From assembly GCA_022885665.1 (NCBI GenBank), contig JAGQDJ010000083.1, positions 268,929 through 332,928 on the forward strand: a DNA stretch of 64,000 nucleotides, given 5' to 3'. Positions 13,824 to 28,700 of the stretch are shown in pieces. Position numbers and translations under genes: made by a program. Each line of letters starts with the position of its first letter. Position 1 is the first letter of the stretch. The notes under the pieces are model-generated. The model saw only the letters and a program-made list of their open reading frames with translations, had not been told where the DNA came from and ran no database searches. This DNA comes from Triops longicaudatus (Eukaryota; Arthropoda; Branchiopoda; Notostraca; Triopsidae).

Positions 13824-16800
13824 TAAATAAATAATTCCGTTGTGGCAAATATTTTATATAAAATTTTCTCCAAAATATGCAAATTCAAATGCTATTGGTA
13901 ATAAGTACTTTTTTTAAAAAGTCAATAATTACAACAATATTACAGTACTCGAAAGTTCAATAAAACCTATTTGACAATGATGTTTATGGAATATAAGACC
14001 GCTGCGACATTTGTTGTGTACTTCGTAATTCAAGACCTATAATTTTCCAACTTCGTAAAAGTAAACTGGCGAAAATGGAGGGATTAATACACAGAATGCT
14101 TAAGCATAGCGTAGGAATGTTTATCTTACTTTAGCTGTCCAAGCAGGAGTGTGCGACCAGTCGTATTTACTAAAGTCCAATGCATCTCTGTAAAACTCGA
14201 TGAGTAGATCCATCTTCTCGTCGTTTGCCAGGGTCAAGAACGGGATTACTCGCATGAGTCGAGGAAGGAAAGATCCCGCTTTGCTTTCTGACATGTCTTG
14301 GGCGTATTTGAGGAGCTTCTCTAAGCTACCCCCGCCACCACATGGTTCTGAGAATTCCCGGTACTTCTCCAAGGTCAAAGTATTACTGGCTTCGCGCAAG
14401 ATTGTTTCTAATACTTCCAAGAGCTGTTCGGTAAAGGCAGGAGGCTTTCCCTCCGCCTCCAAACAATTCTGAAACGCGCGAAGCAGAGTGGGCGCGCTCT
14501 GTAACGACGGTTGTATCACTTGCTGCCTATTGACCCGCAGCTTGACAGCAAAATGCAGCAATTTCACCAAACTAGCCATCAATGGCTTGCTTTCGTCGTC
14601 CAAAGATTCAATACAAGCCAGGCGATCCAGGATAACTTGCAAACCATCCCCGTCTGCCATAACGGCTGCCATACGGAATATCTGCTCTTCGTCAACCGGA
14701 CCTTGTTGTTTCGCGTCCAGTCTTTCGACAAACTCCTCTGTAGCGTCTCCCAGCAAGCCACGCATACGGTAAATGACCCGCATGGCTTCTTGCTCACTGT
14801 TCTCCGCCAGCCAAACTTTCTTGTAAACTTCGCGAACCGGCAAATCTAAGCTCATAATCTTGTTACAAACCAAAAGTTCCATGCCGGTATCATCCTCTAG
14901 CAACGAAATAATTTCGCAGTCGGTACAGATCTTGTTCTTCACATCACGCATCAAAGGTCCCAAGCCAGGCTCGCTGCTGCTGTACGGATTGCCCTGCATT
15001 CTTCCTTGCAGGTAATCCTCTTGCTGCGGATCTTTTTCGAGGCTCATGAGAAACTCGGCATCGTCCTTCTCTTCGGCGTGGATCAAATCACACAAGCGTT
15101 CTAGGACGAATACCGGTGTCAAGAGATCGTCCGGTGGGCAGTTGCGGATCGTTTGGATACACACAGTCATAAACTGTTTCGCTTCTTCTTCCGTACCTGA
15201 CGTCATATCCCCCAACAAGTTGAGCAGCATTTCTTGCGTTTCGTCCACAAAGCGAGTGCGCTGGATGGTCAGCCGTTTTAGGTTCAAATAGCCGTTCAAG
15301 ACGTGGCTCACGAGACGGCTCTTGTACTGCTGACGAATAAAAGGATCCGACATGAAAAACGACAGAATTTCTGTAAGAGCTTTCAGGGCGAATCCTTGTG
15401 AAAGCTCTGAGAATCTCTGGTGATTTAGGCTGCTATTTTCCAAAACAGTAAAGTGACGGATTTCTTCCTCGATCAAGATAGTCAGCTTAGGAAGCAAGCC
15501 CTGGCACACTAAATAATACTTGCAGTGATCGGGGCGGATCAGGTTCTGGTACAGTTGGACGTACTCGGCCCCATAGTTCCCAGCTGCTCCCAAACTGGCC
15601 AAAAAGCTGGTCGACAAATCAACGACTTGTTGGTGACGCTCAGGGACGCGACTCAAGCCTTCAAGGAACGCACACGCCGTTTGACGACTGAAGCGCGAGC
15701 TTGGGGAGAAAAGCATACGGTGAAGCCAAGGATCGGCTGCCGTTAGACGGAAAACGTCCCTCCTGTCACGGTACACGTACTGACGCCATTTGGCTGCGTA
15801 TTTCTGCATCAGGTAGAAAGCCCTGACTTGCGCAGGTTTCTTTAAGATATTTGCAGGGATGGGCGTCTGTCGCAAGGGCTGTGCGGGTTTCCACGATGCG
15901 AAACTGTGCTGAGCATTTCCGTGTAACCAGCGTTGCAAATTGATTCCAATTTGCACTTTCTGTTGGCGTGTTTCTCCATTCGACTCCAAAGCCACGCCCA
16001 CAGAGGCCGGTATCGTAACAGGGCAGCCTTCGATGAGGTTCTGGATCATGCGCAAGCACGGTAGCGTAATAACTTCGAGAATGTACGGCGATACGAGATA
16101 CTGCGTTGATTTTAGGAATATCAAAACAGCGCAACGTAGTCGCTGTTCCCAGCATGAATCCTGGCATTGTAAACTGGCTGCTAAGAGTTGGATATCGTAA
16201 CGTACAGCGTCCCATGTCTGGAGCCCACTGGACATCCTGCTTAAAACCGAATCCACCGAGCTGATCAGACGTCGGTTTAGCGCTTCAACCGCATCGGTAC
16301 TGGCGTAAGTCAGCAAACATAGCAAATCGCGTACTTGGGTACGTGATGCTGCCGAGCCTTGGCTGACATTGTGCTGCAGCAGCTCTTGCAACAAACCCTG
16401 CTCGAACATCAGTTGGCGCAACGCTGGTTGCGTAGCCATCGCGCGTAAGAGCGTTAAGCAATGCTCCAGTGCTGCGCTAACGCAGCCGTAGCAATTCCCC
16501 GCCATTTTGGACATAGGCTGACCGGCATTGACGCTCACTACCGCCCGGGTAGACTTTTTACGCAAGCCCATGTCATACGTGATGAGTTCACGCCGACAGG
16601 CTCCAACGCGTTGGGCAATGGTGCTAAGCTCTTCAAAGGCAGCTTTGCATTCTAAGCTATATTTCTGCGCAATCTGCTGCAAGGACTTGTTAATCCAACT
16701 GCCGGGTGTTGCGCTCGTTGGTGGTACGTTGTTGTTATTCCCACCGGCGGCGCTGGCTGTGCTGGATAGCGCATTAACGTTGGAGGACTCTTCGCTGGAT

Positions 16801-19800
16801 GTTTCGTTCAAGTTCTGCAAATGGCCTTCCAAAGTCTCTTTCAAACCAGCCAGACGTTGTTGTACGCGTTCAGCTTTCTCCAGCAAGCTATTTATTGTTT
16901 GCAGTGCCTTCTTCCGGTCTTCGTCAGTCTCTACCGGGTCAACCGCACCGCACGGTCGGGCGGTTAAACTCCAATCAAATTTGGCGTACTTGCAAAAGCC
17001 GCAGGCGTTACATAAGAAGGGGTCTTTTTCATCATAATTGATGGCACGGCATTTATGGCATTGGTACACGTTTTCGCCACAGTTGGAGCATACCCCAGGG
17101 TGGGCTGGTACTGATGCTGAACAACGGGGACATTGCAGCATTTCTGAGCTCCCGTGCAGATTTTCATAAAAGGTGGCAAATTCCATTTTCAAATTGCAAG
17201 CGGTGATGGGTAACGCCAAGTCAACTTTGACCTCGCTTTGTCCAGCTGACAAGACAATCTTCTTGGCTTTGTGCCACAAAACTTTGCTTTTCAGCTCAAT
17301 GGCAGCTTGGACTGGTCTGTTATTGTAGTAAATGTTTATGGTGCGTACCATCTTGCTGCGTTTGATGTCAGTCATGCGCAAGGTCAAGCGGCTGATGGTA
17401 TGGCTGCCGGTGAGTTTAATGATCTGCGTCGTGGTAGTAAACTTGGAGTCGGCTTTCAGATTAGACAGTTTCACGCTCGTAAAGGGGATTTCGGGGTTAG
17501 AGCAGACCAAACATGGCTCACGCTCTAAGAAGAAGCCTTCCAGATTGACCACGCCAGTAAGCGCGTTATATATCACCGCATTAGGATGGGAAAGCAAAAC
17601 GCCATTTTCTTCCTGTAACAGTCTTAATGCTTGGTCAACGTATTGGTTCAATGACTGAGAACTCAAATCCGGCGTTTGGATGGTGAAAAAGCCTAAGAGG
17701 TCGACAAATTGCGCAGCTTTGCGACCATAGCTCGATAAACCGGACCACAGGCTCCAGAGTAAGGCCACTAACCCTTTCTGGTCTTCGGGAGACGAATGGT
17801 TATACACGGAGTGCCAAAGAGCGTGGGCTTGCCAACGGACGGCGGTGGAGTTGGACTCGAGCAAGAAACGCGTCAGGAATTTGCGTAAAGTTTCTTTCTC
17901 CTTGGTGCGGATCAACTTTTGCGAAAATTGACCACATAAGCAATTCACTGGACAGGAAAGTTCCAAATCCCAGGTTAATTCTTCAGGTTTGGTTCCAGAT
18001 CTGTCTTTACGACAAACAGTGGGCGGGCTTGGTGCTGTTACGGGTTTCAATGGGCATAAGGCAAACCTTAAAAGCTGTAATACAGTGCCACAAACGCCTT
18101 CGTCAACCACACAGCCGAGCTGCATCAAGAATTCTAATGCAGAATTTTCTTGCACGCACGCCGTTTGCCAATTACTGGGTCGCATGCTGGCAACGTCGAG
18201 ACAGGATTTCAGGTGCTCCATAAGCTGGACGAGGTCATGATAAGGTAGAACGAGATTATCGCTCTGAGGGTCCAAATCGTCCTTGACAATCTCTCGGATT
18301 TGCTTTAGACGGGATTTGAGCGTGTGGAGGTCTCGCGCTTGGCGATACGCGTCTTTGGTGCCGCAATGGAACAATAGCAACTTGCGCACATGGCGCTTAA
18401 CAGCTGAAGGGGCCGAGGTGGTAAGGTATTCGCATAAGCAGTCAACCCAGGCAGCGTCTAGTTGGATGTTAGGCTGGACTTTCTTCACCAAATACGGTAA
18501 CCGTAACGCAATTTCGGTTAGCATTTGCGAAAAGCCATGGAAAACGTCAGTTGTCATGCCTTGTGCATTCGGGAAGGATACTGAAGGCTGAGACTGGAAG
18601 AAAGGCGACAAGTCTTGACAAGCCCATGCCGACGTAGGCTGCAATAATGCTACTGCGGAGTCAGCTTCTTCGGAACTCAGGCACTTCCAGTGACGCAAAA
18701 TGGCTTGGAGCAAATTCAAACATCGCTGAACTAATCCGGCGTTGACCAATATTTCTGCCGCTACGTTGCCCACCAGGTAATGCGAGCTTCGACCACTGCC
18801 TTTGGTCTTATGACTCAGCAGCAAGGCGAAAATTTTCATAATCAGGAGCTGAACTTCGTGTTGAGCAGTACGTTCCCCGGCAACTTCCACGTCAGCAGCG
18901 CGGGATAGCTGTAGTTCGACGACAGCAACTTTTAAGGCTTGTTCCAAAACGGCCCTGGACCGCGCTTGGGAGGCGTTCAAGTCCGTGAGGAGCATGACGA
19001 AGGTTTGCAGGAAGGGAATCGCTTGCAATCCACGTTTTTTGAGCTTCAATTCTGGTAAATGTGCGGTTAATTTCTGCAGCAAGGCTAGTCGTAGGCCAGG
19101 TAAGGCTTCTTGATGGGTAGTGTCAGAGTTTACCGACTCGTCTGACGATTCGTTGGCAGGCACGTTGCCCGACGTGCGTGCGGATCGGAATATCCGCAAC
19201 AAAGCGTTCTTCACTGCGTGGCTAACTTGGCCATCTTCACACAGCAACAAAGTAATGTAGTTTTGGATCACTTGGTCAACAAAACGCTCCTCGGTGATGG
19301 AGAAGGCGTGGAAAATGTCCACCAAGCTTTGAACAGTAAGGTCGATCTGGGTTAAGCCGGATTGGCCCACCGGGCTAAGGGCAAGGTTACGGACGCGGTT
19401 GGCGTGCAGCTTTTGCGCAGTGGTCAGTAAATGGTTCATGAAGGTGGGTTCTTCGTCGTTGAAGGTAAACTTGACCAAATTTTGCGGTCGGCTGCTGGCA
19501 ATAACCCTAGCCACGCCCAGCAAGTGATAGAAAGCTTCGGGATCTAGGTAAATCGCCGACTGCGTGTTCTGGATTTCTTCCAGCTCGTCAAGAGCGTGGT
19601 GTAGTAATATCGGATCCTTGTAATCGTGGTACGACGCTGGATTCGAATGAAGAGCAGCCATTACAGCTTTAGCGTGGATTGGAACATTACTACGACCGGA
19701 CCAGTGCAGTGTTAAGAGAACGGTGCTCAATTTGAGAATTTCTTCCTTCGAAACGGCGCAAGTAGACGCTAATTTCGTATCTTCAGATTTGCCCACATAC

Positions 19801-22800
19801 GCCAAATAAGTTTCTATGGCCGATAGAGCTTCTACCAAGAAGCTTTCGAGTTTACTGGGCTTAGGACTGGCCAAATTACTTTGCGTACGGTCTTCCAGAG
19901 CACTGTACACCGGAGCTGGTATTGGCAAAGTCGACACGGTACTCGAGCCCGCGGTAGTACTAGCCTGCGGCAACGGAACTTCGTCTGTGTCTTCAGGCCA
20001 ATTGAAGGCTTCTTTGGTTTTGCCATAAACTTTAACCGAATCAACCATGGTGACATCTGCTGGGTCAAGCGACGGACCGAAATGTATCAGCAATTTCTTA
20101 TCGGCTTGTAGGCTTTCCTCTCGCGTCAGTGGCAAATCAAACCACCGACAGCGGGCTAAGCCTAAAGAAATGGTACGTCCGAAGAGCTTGACATAAGACG
20201 GCGCTCTTTGGACGTCCTGTGAGCCCACCAATATTCTGATTCCAGTCATCACCATAGTAGAGCTGTCTTGGTTAGTCACTTCGAGCGTGAAACCCGTAGG
20301 CTTGGACGACGCAATGTACAGCCCAGCGGTGTTTAACCGGTGTTTGAGCTGCGCTGGATTGTACACATGTAGCAAATCGTTGCCACCGAATTCGATATCG
20401 CTGAGAGGCTGACATGACTCGAAAAAGTCCACAGGGAAGACGGGATGACTACCGGTCGGCAATACTTTGGTCGATTTATCTTTCCTGGCAGGTTTGGCCG
20501 GGGGTGGGGATATGGGGGGTTGAAGGCTCGGTGACACCCAATACGAGGTGGTTTCGGGCGCAGCAGCGAATATCCGCAAGCTACCGTCGTCGCAGAGCAA
20601 AACTAAAGTCGTGCGGTACTCTACTGTGCTCATATCGCGCTTAGCGGTCAAAGACGTGGTTGAAAAATGGCGCAGCGCAACCATGTCAGTGACTTTCACC
20701 TTGGCAGGCGTGGCTTTCATTTCCTGGACACTAATTTTACCCGGCTCGACCATTAAAACCACGGGAGTACTGGAAGTCTGCGTTAAAGCATAGACGAGAC
20801 CGGGGTAGTTGCTGACTTCCGCCCACTGACAGAGGGGTTGTTGCAAGAAGTGGGAGGAGACGCTCGAACTGCCTAATTTGATACCCGATGCGGAGGCGCC
20901 ACTGCTCGGGTTACGAGCAGTAATGCGGTGCAAAACAGAACCAAGTTCCAATTTCTGGTGAGCAGAACTTTCTCGCAAGGCAACAGTGAACGATTTTCCT
21001 TGTGTGTAGCTGAAATACAGCATCTGCAATGTGTGAGAGCAGTAGACCGACACGCCTCCTCCGCCGAGTTGCCAATTCTGTTCTTTCAAATCGGTATGGG
21101 CTACTTCTAGCAAATTGGTGACGTAGAACGGGCCATGCCGGGCCGCACTTTCTTCATTTAACGCTTGCCAGTACATATAACCTGACGATGCCATGATGAT
21201 GATGTAGCGGGGGCCGTGCGGTAGGCAAAAGAAGGTGACGTCACGTATTTTCCCGTTGGGGAGTAAGAAGAAAAACTGGGGCGACAGCGCATCTTGGCTG
21301 AGGTCGTAAATTTTGACAAAGTCAGCCGTGATCAAAGCTACCTCGGTAGCACTCCCTGGGAGCCAGCTTGCTTTAATCAAGAAATTGCCAGCTTCCAGTT
21401 GCGGGTGAAGGGCAATGTGGTCAGCCACGTTACCCGATCCGTGGAACGTTAAGACGTGGCATTCTTTGAGCCCACAAACGGCTAACACGTCTTCGTTGGA
21501 TGGGTTATTGGCCATGGTAAGTACCGTGAAAGGTACCGGCACTGATGCAAGTCTCGTCAGGGTTAGCTTGCGCTTGGACGCATCGGCCTGTTTTAGTAAA
21601 GTACCCAGTTGTAGGACGGTGATTTTGCCTTTTTCGTGACTCATGGCCAAATGCTGGCGTTTGCCGTTTGGTGCTGCCATAATCACCATAGAGACGCGGC
21701 GGATCATGTGGGCTGAAAGTAACTGACGAATAGTTTGGCCTTGGTCTCCGGCAAAGTTCATTTTCACGTTTTCAAACGCTCCTTCCTGCGATCCGAGTGT
21801 CGGAATTAGCAAGTTGTCCACCAATTCAACAACGGCTCGTTCTTCGTGCAAATCCTGCAAGGCTTTTTTGGCTCGTTGGAGACTACCCACAGCGGACGAA
21901 ACGCGACAGTGGGTTTCTACGCGGGGGAGGAGCAAGTTCAGCAGCTGGACGACGTCATAAGTCCAGCTGATGCTCGCTTGGGATATTAAAGTGTCTTTGA
22001 CGCTCTCGAGGACTCCTGCCAAGCGACGGATGCGTTCATCATTCGCGTTAGAACGCACTGGCTCGCCGTTTAGTTCCCCACGTTGGAAAAGGTGGTTGTT
22101 TCCGGAATCTGACGTGTCTTGCAGTAAAGGACGGATGAGTCGACTGGCTACAGAGGATAAGGTATTCAAGCCAGTACTAGATGAAGCCCCGGTAGCGGCG
22201 GTTTCTTCGGACTGGAATCTTCGAACGAGTGCTTCACACGTGCCGTCTTCTTTCGCACCGCAGTCGCAGAAAAAGCTACCGAATTTAGCATAACTCAGAT
22301 CGTGGCCTTTGTGGCATACTTTGGCGCAGACGGTGCAAACACCGACGCCATCGATCATGCCGCAGGTGTGGCAATGGTACCAGTGTTGATTCATAAACTC
22401 GCGCTGGGTGATGGTAAAAGTGCATAGCTTGCTACCCAAAGAATCTTCGTCAGAGTCTTCGCCTTCACTTTCCATATCTTCTACGCCAAGTTCCTCTGAC
22501 CATTCATCTTCGGCCGACCCGGGTATTAAAGGTAATTCGCCCAGTGCAGCTTCTGAGGCTGCTCCGTGAGGGGCATCGTTCTGACCGTTCGAGGCGTTTG
22601 AGCAGACTAGTTTCATGGCGCTCAGAACGTCCGTCACGTACTGCAAAATGACACAGAGGGACGAAAAGGGCAAATCGGCTTCCTTTACTTTTCCGCTTTC
22701 TTTAACGGTCGCTAGGTGCTTCCTACTGTAGGAATACAAATAAAGACACTTTTTAATATTGAAACTAAACTCACACTAGGTAAAAAAAGACAAATAATAC

Positions 22801-25734
22801 AAAAATACAAAATAAAAACAAAATTTGGAAAAAATCTTAAAGAAATACCATGCTTGAATCCATCCAAGCGCGGCTGCAAAGAGTAGAGCGTGGCCAGGGC
22901 CTTGGCTTACAGAAGCTAATTGGATGGCCGCTCTGACCAACGCGCAGGACAGTAGTACTGGCGGCTGGACTTGCGCCGCTGTATTAGCGCACTGCAGCAG
23001 CGCCTCAAGTAAAGTTAAAGCGAATTTCTCAGCAGCAGAGCTAAAAACGGGGAAAAAAAAAAACGAAAAATGAAAATGAAAATTTAAAAGTGAAAATTAA
23101 TTTCGGATGAAATCTGTTACCTCTTAGAAGCTGCGTAGTTAGTCAAACTTTGTAAAACTTGCAACTTCCCAATTGGAGCTTCTTTGTCGGTGCTTTCTGC
23201 AGGTTCGGACTCGTCGACAGCTTCCGCTGGATTCACCAATGTTTCCAACCAACTGCTCCAGCAAGATTTGTCATGGTTGTTGACACTCAATACAGTGCTA
23301 CACAGCGCTTTCAATTCCGAGTCACTGGTTTCCGTTCCTTTAAACAATAACGGTATCCTTCATACTGTACAATGCACGATCATATACAATTTGCATAGAA
23401 AATTATTTCAATAACGTACGACGGAACAAATCCACTTAACACAAGTTGTTGAAAATTTAATTGCGTACAAAAACAGTAGCTTTCTGCACGTGTCGCAGAC
23501 CAAGTAGTTAAAAATCGATTTCGTAGAGCAAAATAATGAAATAAAATAAAATAAAACAAAACACAATAAAATAAAAACGTGAAAATACCATTTTTAAGCA
23601 GTTTGACGAAAAACTTGTTGACGGATGTGATATACTGCGGAGATGATGACAAGATTTTATCCGCAGCCCATAAAACATCCAATAAACGCACGTAGTTTTC
23701 TTCTTTATCATCTTTTTCTGCATAAAAGCGCGACAGGGCCAAACGGCTAGCTCCACTTTGCAGCGCATTGTCAAGAACAGATACGCATTCTTCCAGTAGC
23801 TTGTCATCCAATCTAGGTCATGACGAATAGAATCACGTATAGATTAAAATATGCTACCGTCAGCCTTTAAGTGTTTTACTTTGAGCCCGGTAGGATTAAC
23901 AGCGCATGGATATGGCGTAAGTAATGGTAGTACATAATCCCTTGGTAATGTTCAGACTCCGGGGCTCCTATCACTCTTTCTAGTACAAGCTGCACAAAGT
24001 CGACAACATGTTNTGGCGTAAGTAATGGTAGTACATAATCCCTTGGTAATGTTCAGACTCCGGGGCTCCTATCACTCTTTCTAGTACAAGCTGCACAAAG
24101 TCGACAACATGTTCAAAGCAGGCATCAAGAATGAGTGGGGAGAATACGTGAACCAATTCCTTTTCCCCATCTTCCACTGAAGGGAAAAACCTGAGTAAAA
24201 GTAGAGCATGGGTGGAATTAAATTGGAGATTTTCGCTACAATTTAAAGAAATCAGGACTTATTACGATAATAAGACACTTACAATACGATATCATTGACT
24301 AGGCGCACTAACGCAGTTAACAAATGCCGCAAGGAAGGCGCGACAGAGAATTTAGACTGGGCGGATAGTAACGCCACATGTGCCGTCACTAAGGAAGTCA
24401 GATATTGCTCGGCAAGCAGTAGGTCGCCGGTACTTCCACAGCGCTGAGAGCGAAAACAATAAATACTCGACGAGCAATAACCAGGAAATGTGTTACCCAT
24501 GCTTGCGACGCCGGGAATTCCACATTAACGGACGCGTTCCAAACCTCAAGGGCCGTTTTAATGGATGAAGGCATGTTTGTTGCCACATTCTGTCCCACTT
24601 GGGCCAACTTACAGCCACGACGTGAAGAAATTGATAGTAGATGTCCCAAGCTGGATCCTGCGTTCGTTTCTTCACTGGCTTCCTTCAATACACACAGCCT
24701 GTAAAAAGGGATGAAGAATTATATTTTTTTCGCAATTGGAAACAAATATGTATAACATTTCATAACTCATTACCACAGAGTAATAATTCTAATTTGTAGG
24801 ATATGACTATAAAAGAAAATAAACAATTGACAAATAAATTAAAAAATAAACGAAAATAGACATTTAAGTCGGAAAGTATTTCACCTGCACGCGTTGGCTA
24901 CGGTCTCCACCAAATCACAGACGGTTGCGAAAATTTCTTTGGAGAATTTGGATGTTGGTGATGTTTTCTCCGTTGGGGAATCCAAAACTCTACCCAGATT
25001 ACCGAAATTAATTATCAGATAATGTACCACACTCCTTTTTTATAAAAACGCGCACCTGTAAGAGTCCTGCTCTGTTTCTTTCAGTGTGCATTCATCAAAC
25101 ATGATATGCAGTCTGGCCAGTACTAAGTCCAAAAGCAACACATCAGTAAACGATGGCAAGCTATGCGCCTCATCTCTGTCTTTGTAAATGACCGCCATTC
25201 GCTGAACGAGCGAAAGCATGTACGATTTCTTGTTGATGTAATCCGCAGCACTACGAACACTAGAATCGGCAGTCGTAGTTGTTAATCCTTGTCGAACCAA
25301 ACAATCCTGAAAAGCAACACACATTAATTACAACCATTTTTTCTTTCAACTTGATGTGCAAAACTTACGCGAATCCACATTCCAAACCCTTCGTTAGCTA
25401 ACCGAGGTCCCCAAAGGTTACACAGCAATATCTGAGTCGTATCGGGATCGTTCAGATGTGGCAGAAGCTCGATGGCGCTCACCGCTGGTGGTAAACATTG
25501 AACCAGTCTTAAAAAAATATATATTTTTTTAATTAATAGAATGCGACAATGCTTCGCGAGTATTTACCTCCAAGTCGCAGAAAAGCAATACTGAATGGCA
25601 CACAGCGTTCCAGGGCTTAATTTGTTCATCCCGGTCTGTTTCACTACGCCGAGTACGCTAACTATACCTTCGTACAGTTTCCCGTACTGAAAGGTATCAG
25701 ATGTGCCAAGTAAGAAGCTACAGGCCTAGCAAAT

Positions 25735-25767
<33 letters not shown>

Positions 25768-28700
25768 ACCATGACCGTTTAAAAAATTTAAATAAATTTG
25801 CTGCAGATATTTTTCACGTGAATTTATATTAGACATACCAATCCATCCAGTTTCGGTATTTCTGATGGGCTAATTATGTCTGTTACGGATAGCAGATAGA
25901 ACTTCGGTCGCATTCCCCATTCATCTCCCGATCCGTTGGTCAGTTTCTTGTACGCTTCCTCAAGTTCTTCGCACGCATTATAAATGCGCGTACTCGTATT
26001 TAATCCAGCTTCTGAGTTGGCGCTATTATCTTTCAACCCGACTAAACTCAATAAGTTCCACTGAACCTAAGAGATTATGAAACGTAAAACCTAGTGTAAG
26101 CTATTACTACGATAATGCTTACCTGCTCCAGCAGAAAAGCGGGTGGATCATAGAGATATCTCACGATGTACTCAAAAAGCAGTAACAATCTTGCGAGCAA
26201 TAAATACTGCATTTCCTGGGTCTCTTTTCCTTCCATCGGCTTGGCAACACTTGGGATTACTTGCTGCAAAATCTGTGCACAGTGCAACAAAACAGCTTTC
26301 TTCTGCATGAGCTGCAAGGTATGGAACATGAAAAGCAGTAACTGCGCATGTTCTACATTCAGGTCTAAGAAAAAAAAAGTTAAAAGAAGGATTTGTTACA
26401 ACGCGACAACAACTTTTAAAGCTTTCATAGTCTAAAAGATAGATTTTACCTTCGGTGCTCTGCTCTCCAGTACCAGGAGCTCCAATGCGAGACGCGATCG
26501 AATTAAGCAACCTCGTCCAGATATTTACACAAGCACTTTCGCTAACTCGCTTAGCTTCCTCTTTGCCCGAACTCGCTAATCCCAATATGACCTTTGCAAA
26601 AACGAAAATTTATACTGACAGTTAGCAGTTAATAGTTTCCAAAAGGCTTACCTGAGCTAGCACGCTAAGGCTCCGTGGGCACACCAACAAAGGCCATCGC
26701 TCTTCGCTAGGCCCATATGGTGAAACACCCAAAAAGCTTAATAATGCCTGTTGTAACGATGAATTCAACAGAGGAACGGGCCCAGCCAACAAATTATGTG
26801 TGTAGCGCGACAAACTGAACGAGAAATCCGAGTACAATTTGCCTAACGATTGTCCAAAGTACTGTGATATCGTTCCTAAACAAAAGTCAGTCGAGCTTCA
26901 TTATATGCAAAATAAAATAAGAAAATAATAAAAAGAATGCAAAATTTAACAATCAATGAATGAGAAATCCACAGAAGACAGTACGTCAACAAATAAGATA
27001 AAAAATAAAAAGAAAATGTTAAAAAATATAGAAGACGTTTAAATGCGTACCTGTTTCTGTCAAAGCAGTTTCTCGATCCAAATCTTTAATGACTGCAGCG
27101 AGGAGGGCCATTTGTGGATCCGATAGCGACGACGTCAAATGTACCTGGATCTTGGATTCGCTTCCTAGCAGTAACCACTGATTCATGAGACTGAAAACCC
27201 GCGTGGCAAGGATGATGAACTAAAAGACAACGTAGAAAACCTTACACACTTTTTCCTAGAGATCCCTCTCAAAACGTGAAATTTCTGTAGAAAATTAGCA
27301 ATTAAACGTACGCCGTGAGGTTCGCTTTTATCGGGTACTATGTGGCCGTTACTAGGTTTGCCGGTGGGCTTTTGAGGTGACGACGTGCTGCTGCGAGCTT
27401 TGGGAGGCTGGGGCTCAGGTGGAGTTAGCGTTTCTTCAAACCAATGACCTAAGATTGGTTCGCTGTCTTCATCTAATTACACAGAAAAATAATATTAGAA
27501 AAACAGAACTCTAGGATTTTCGGTTAAAATTAACCTTCCTCATGTAGACTCCCTTCCGAGACACTAAAGTCATCTTCATAATACGTAGCGGAATCAGAAA
27601 GGCTGAAAGTGTCCCCATCATTGAAGTTTTTCTGAAGCCGTTTCAAGTTACAAGCCTAAATACAACACGTAAAAAAAGAAAAGAAATTAAGAAATCAACT
27701 TATAGAAGTTACAGTCAAATACTCTTACTTTTCTATACGACACTGTTGCCAAATAATACAATAAAGCCGTAAAGGGAATGCTTTCAAGCAAAGTTAGCAC
27801 TCGCTGAGTGGGACTGCCTTGGACCAAGATTTGAAGTGCCAAAGGAGAGGAATTCTCTTCCCCATCCATCAGCTCGACTAGTTCATCCATAAGTTTCAAG
27901 CCAAGAGTTGCCAACGCGACCGACAGAACGCCGAAACCTTGCAACCTGCCGTGTTTTTACATAAGAATACGTGAAACAATCAATAAAATATAAGTAAAAA
28001 AAAAAAGAAATAGAATGTACAAACAATGTAAATACGCGAAGTTAAACATGGCTTCTTGTTCAGAAAACCTTTAGTTTTAGAAAACACACGTTCTTAATAA
28101 AAAGGTCAAACTTACACTTTAGTAAGATTGATTCGCCCGGTTTCTTTGATCTTGCTGGGCGACTTCCCTTTATCGTCCTTATTTTTATCTCCACTTTGGA
28201 CGTTTTGACTTAACGTCGTGAACTGATTCTGCAAGCCTGTGAGGACCAACCATGCACCGATCATTTTATAATTCTGCCACACCTTGAAAATATGCGTTTA
28301 CTAGTGAGATATTTTTATGGTTAGATTTTTTTTTACTTGGGGACCCGCACGTGAGGACTTGCGAAGTACTTCGCTCATATTGTTATAGAGTTCGATGGCT
28401 TTTTCAACGATGCGGCTTCCAGTTTGTTCCCATTCTTCTTCTTTACTGGGAGGCAGGGTTAAGGAAGGTTTATTAGTTACTAGCGGGGCAACTTTGGTCA
28501 GTGGAGTATTTCCTATGTTTGCCATGGCGTGTGCTGTAGCGACAGTTGTCGCTGCATACAAAGCAGCCATCACTAGGTCTATAGTACGCTCGAGTTTCTC
28601 CAACACCAAGGGCTCAAACACCGGTAACATACACGCTTGCACAGCCAGATCGATTTCTCGCGCTAAGGAGGATTCCCTAAGCCATAGCGAACGACAATTG

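Noticed and set aside
14200..22293. Many plus-strand ORFs of 60-169 codons opposite UBR4 exon 25
   Set aside because: They are frame shadows of the conserved minus-strand coding sequence.
23913..24113. Biological tandem duplication of 100 bases in UBR4
   Set aside because: The exact identity, the single N at the junction and the frameshift point to an assembly join, not a real duplication.
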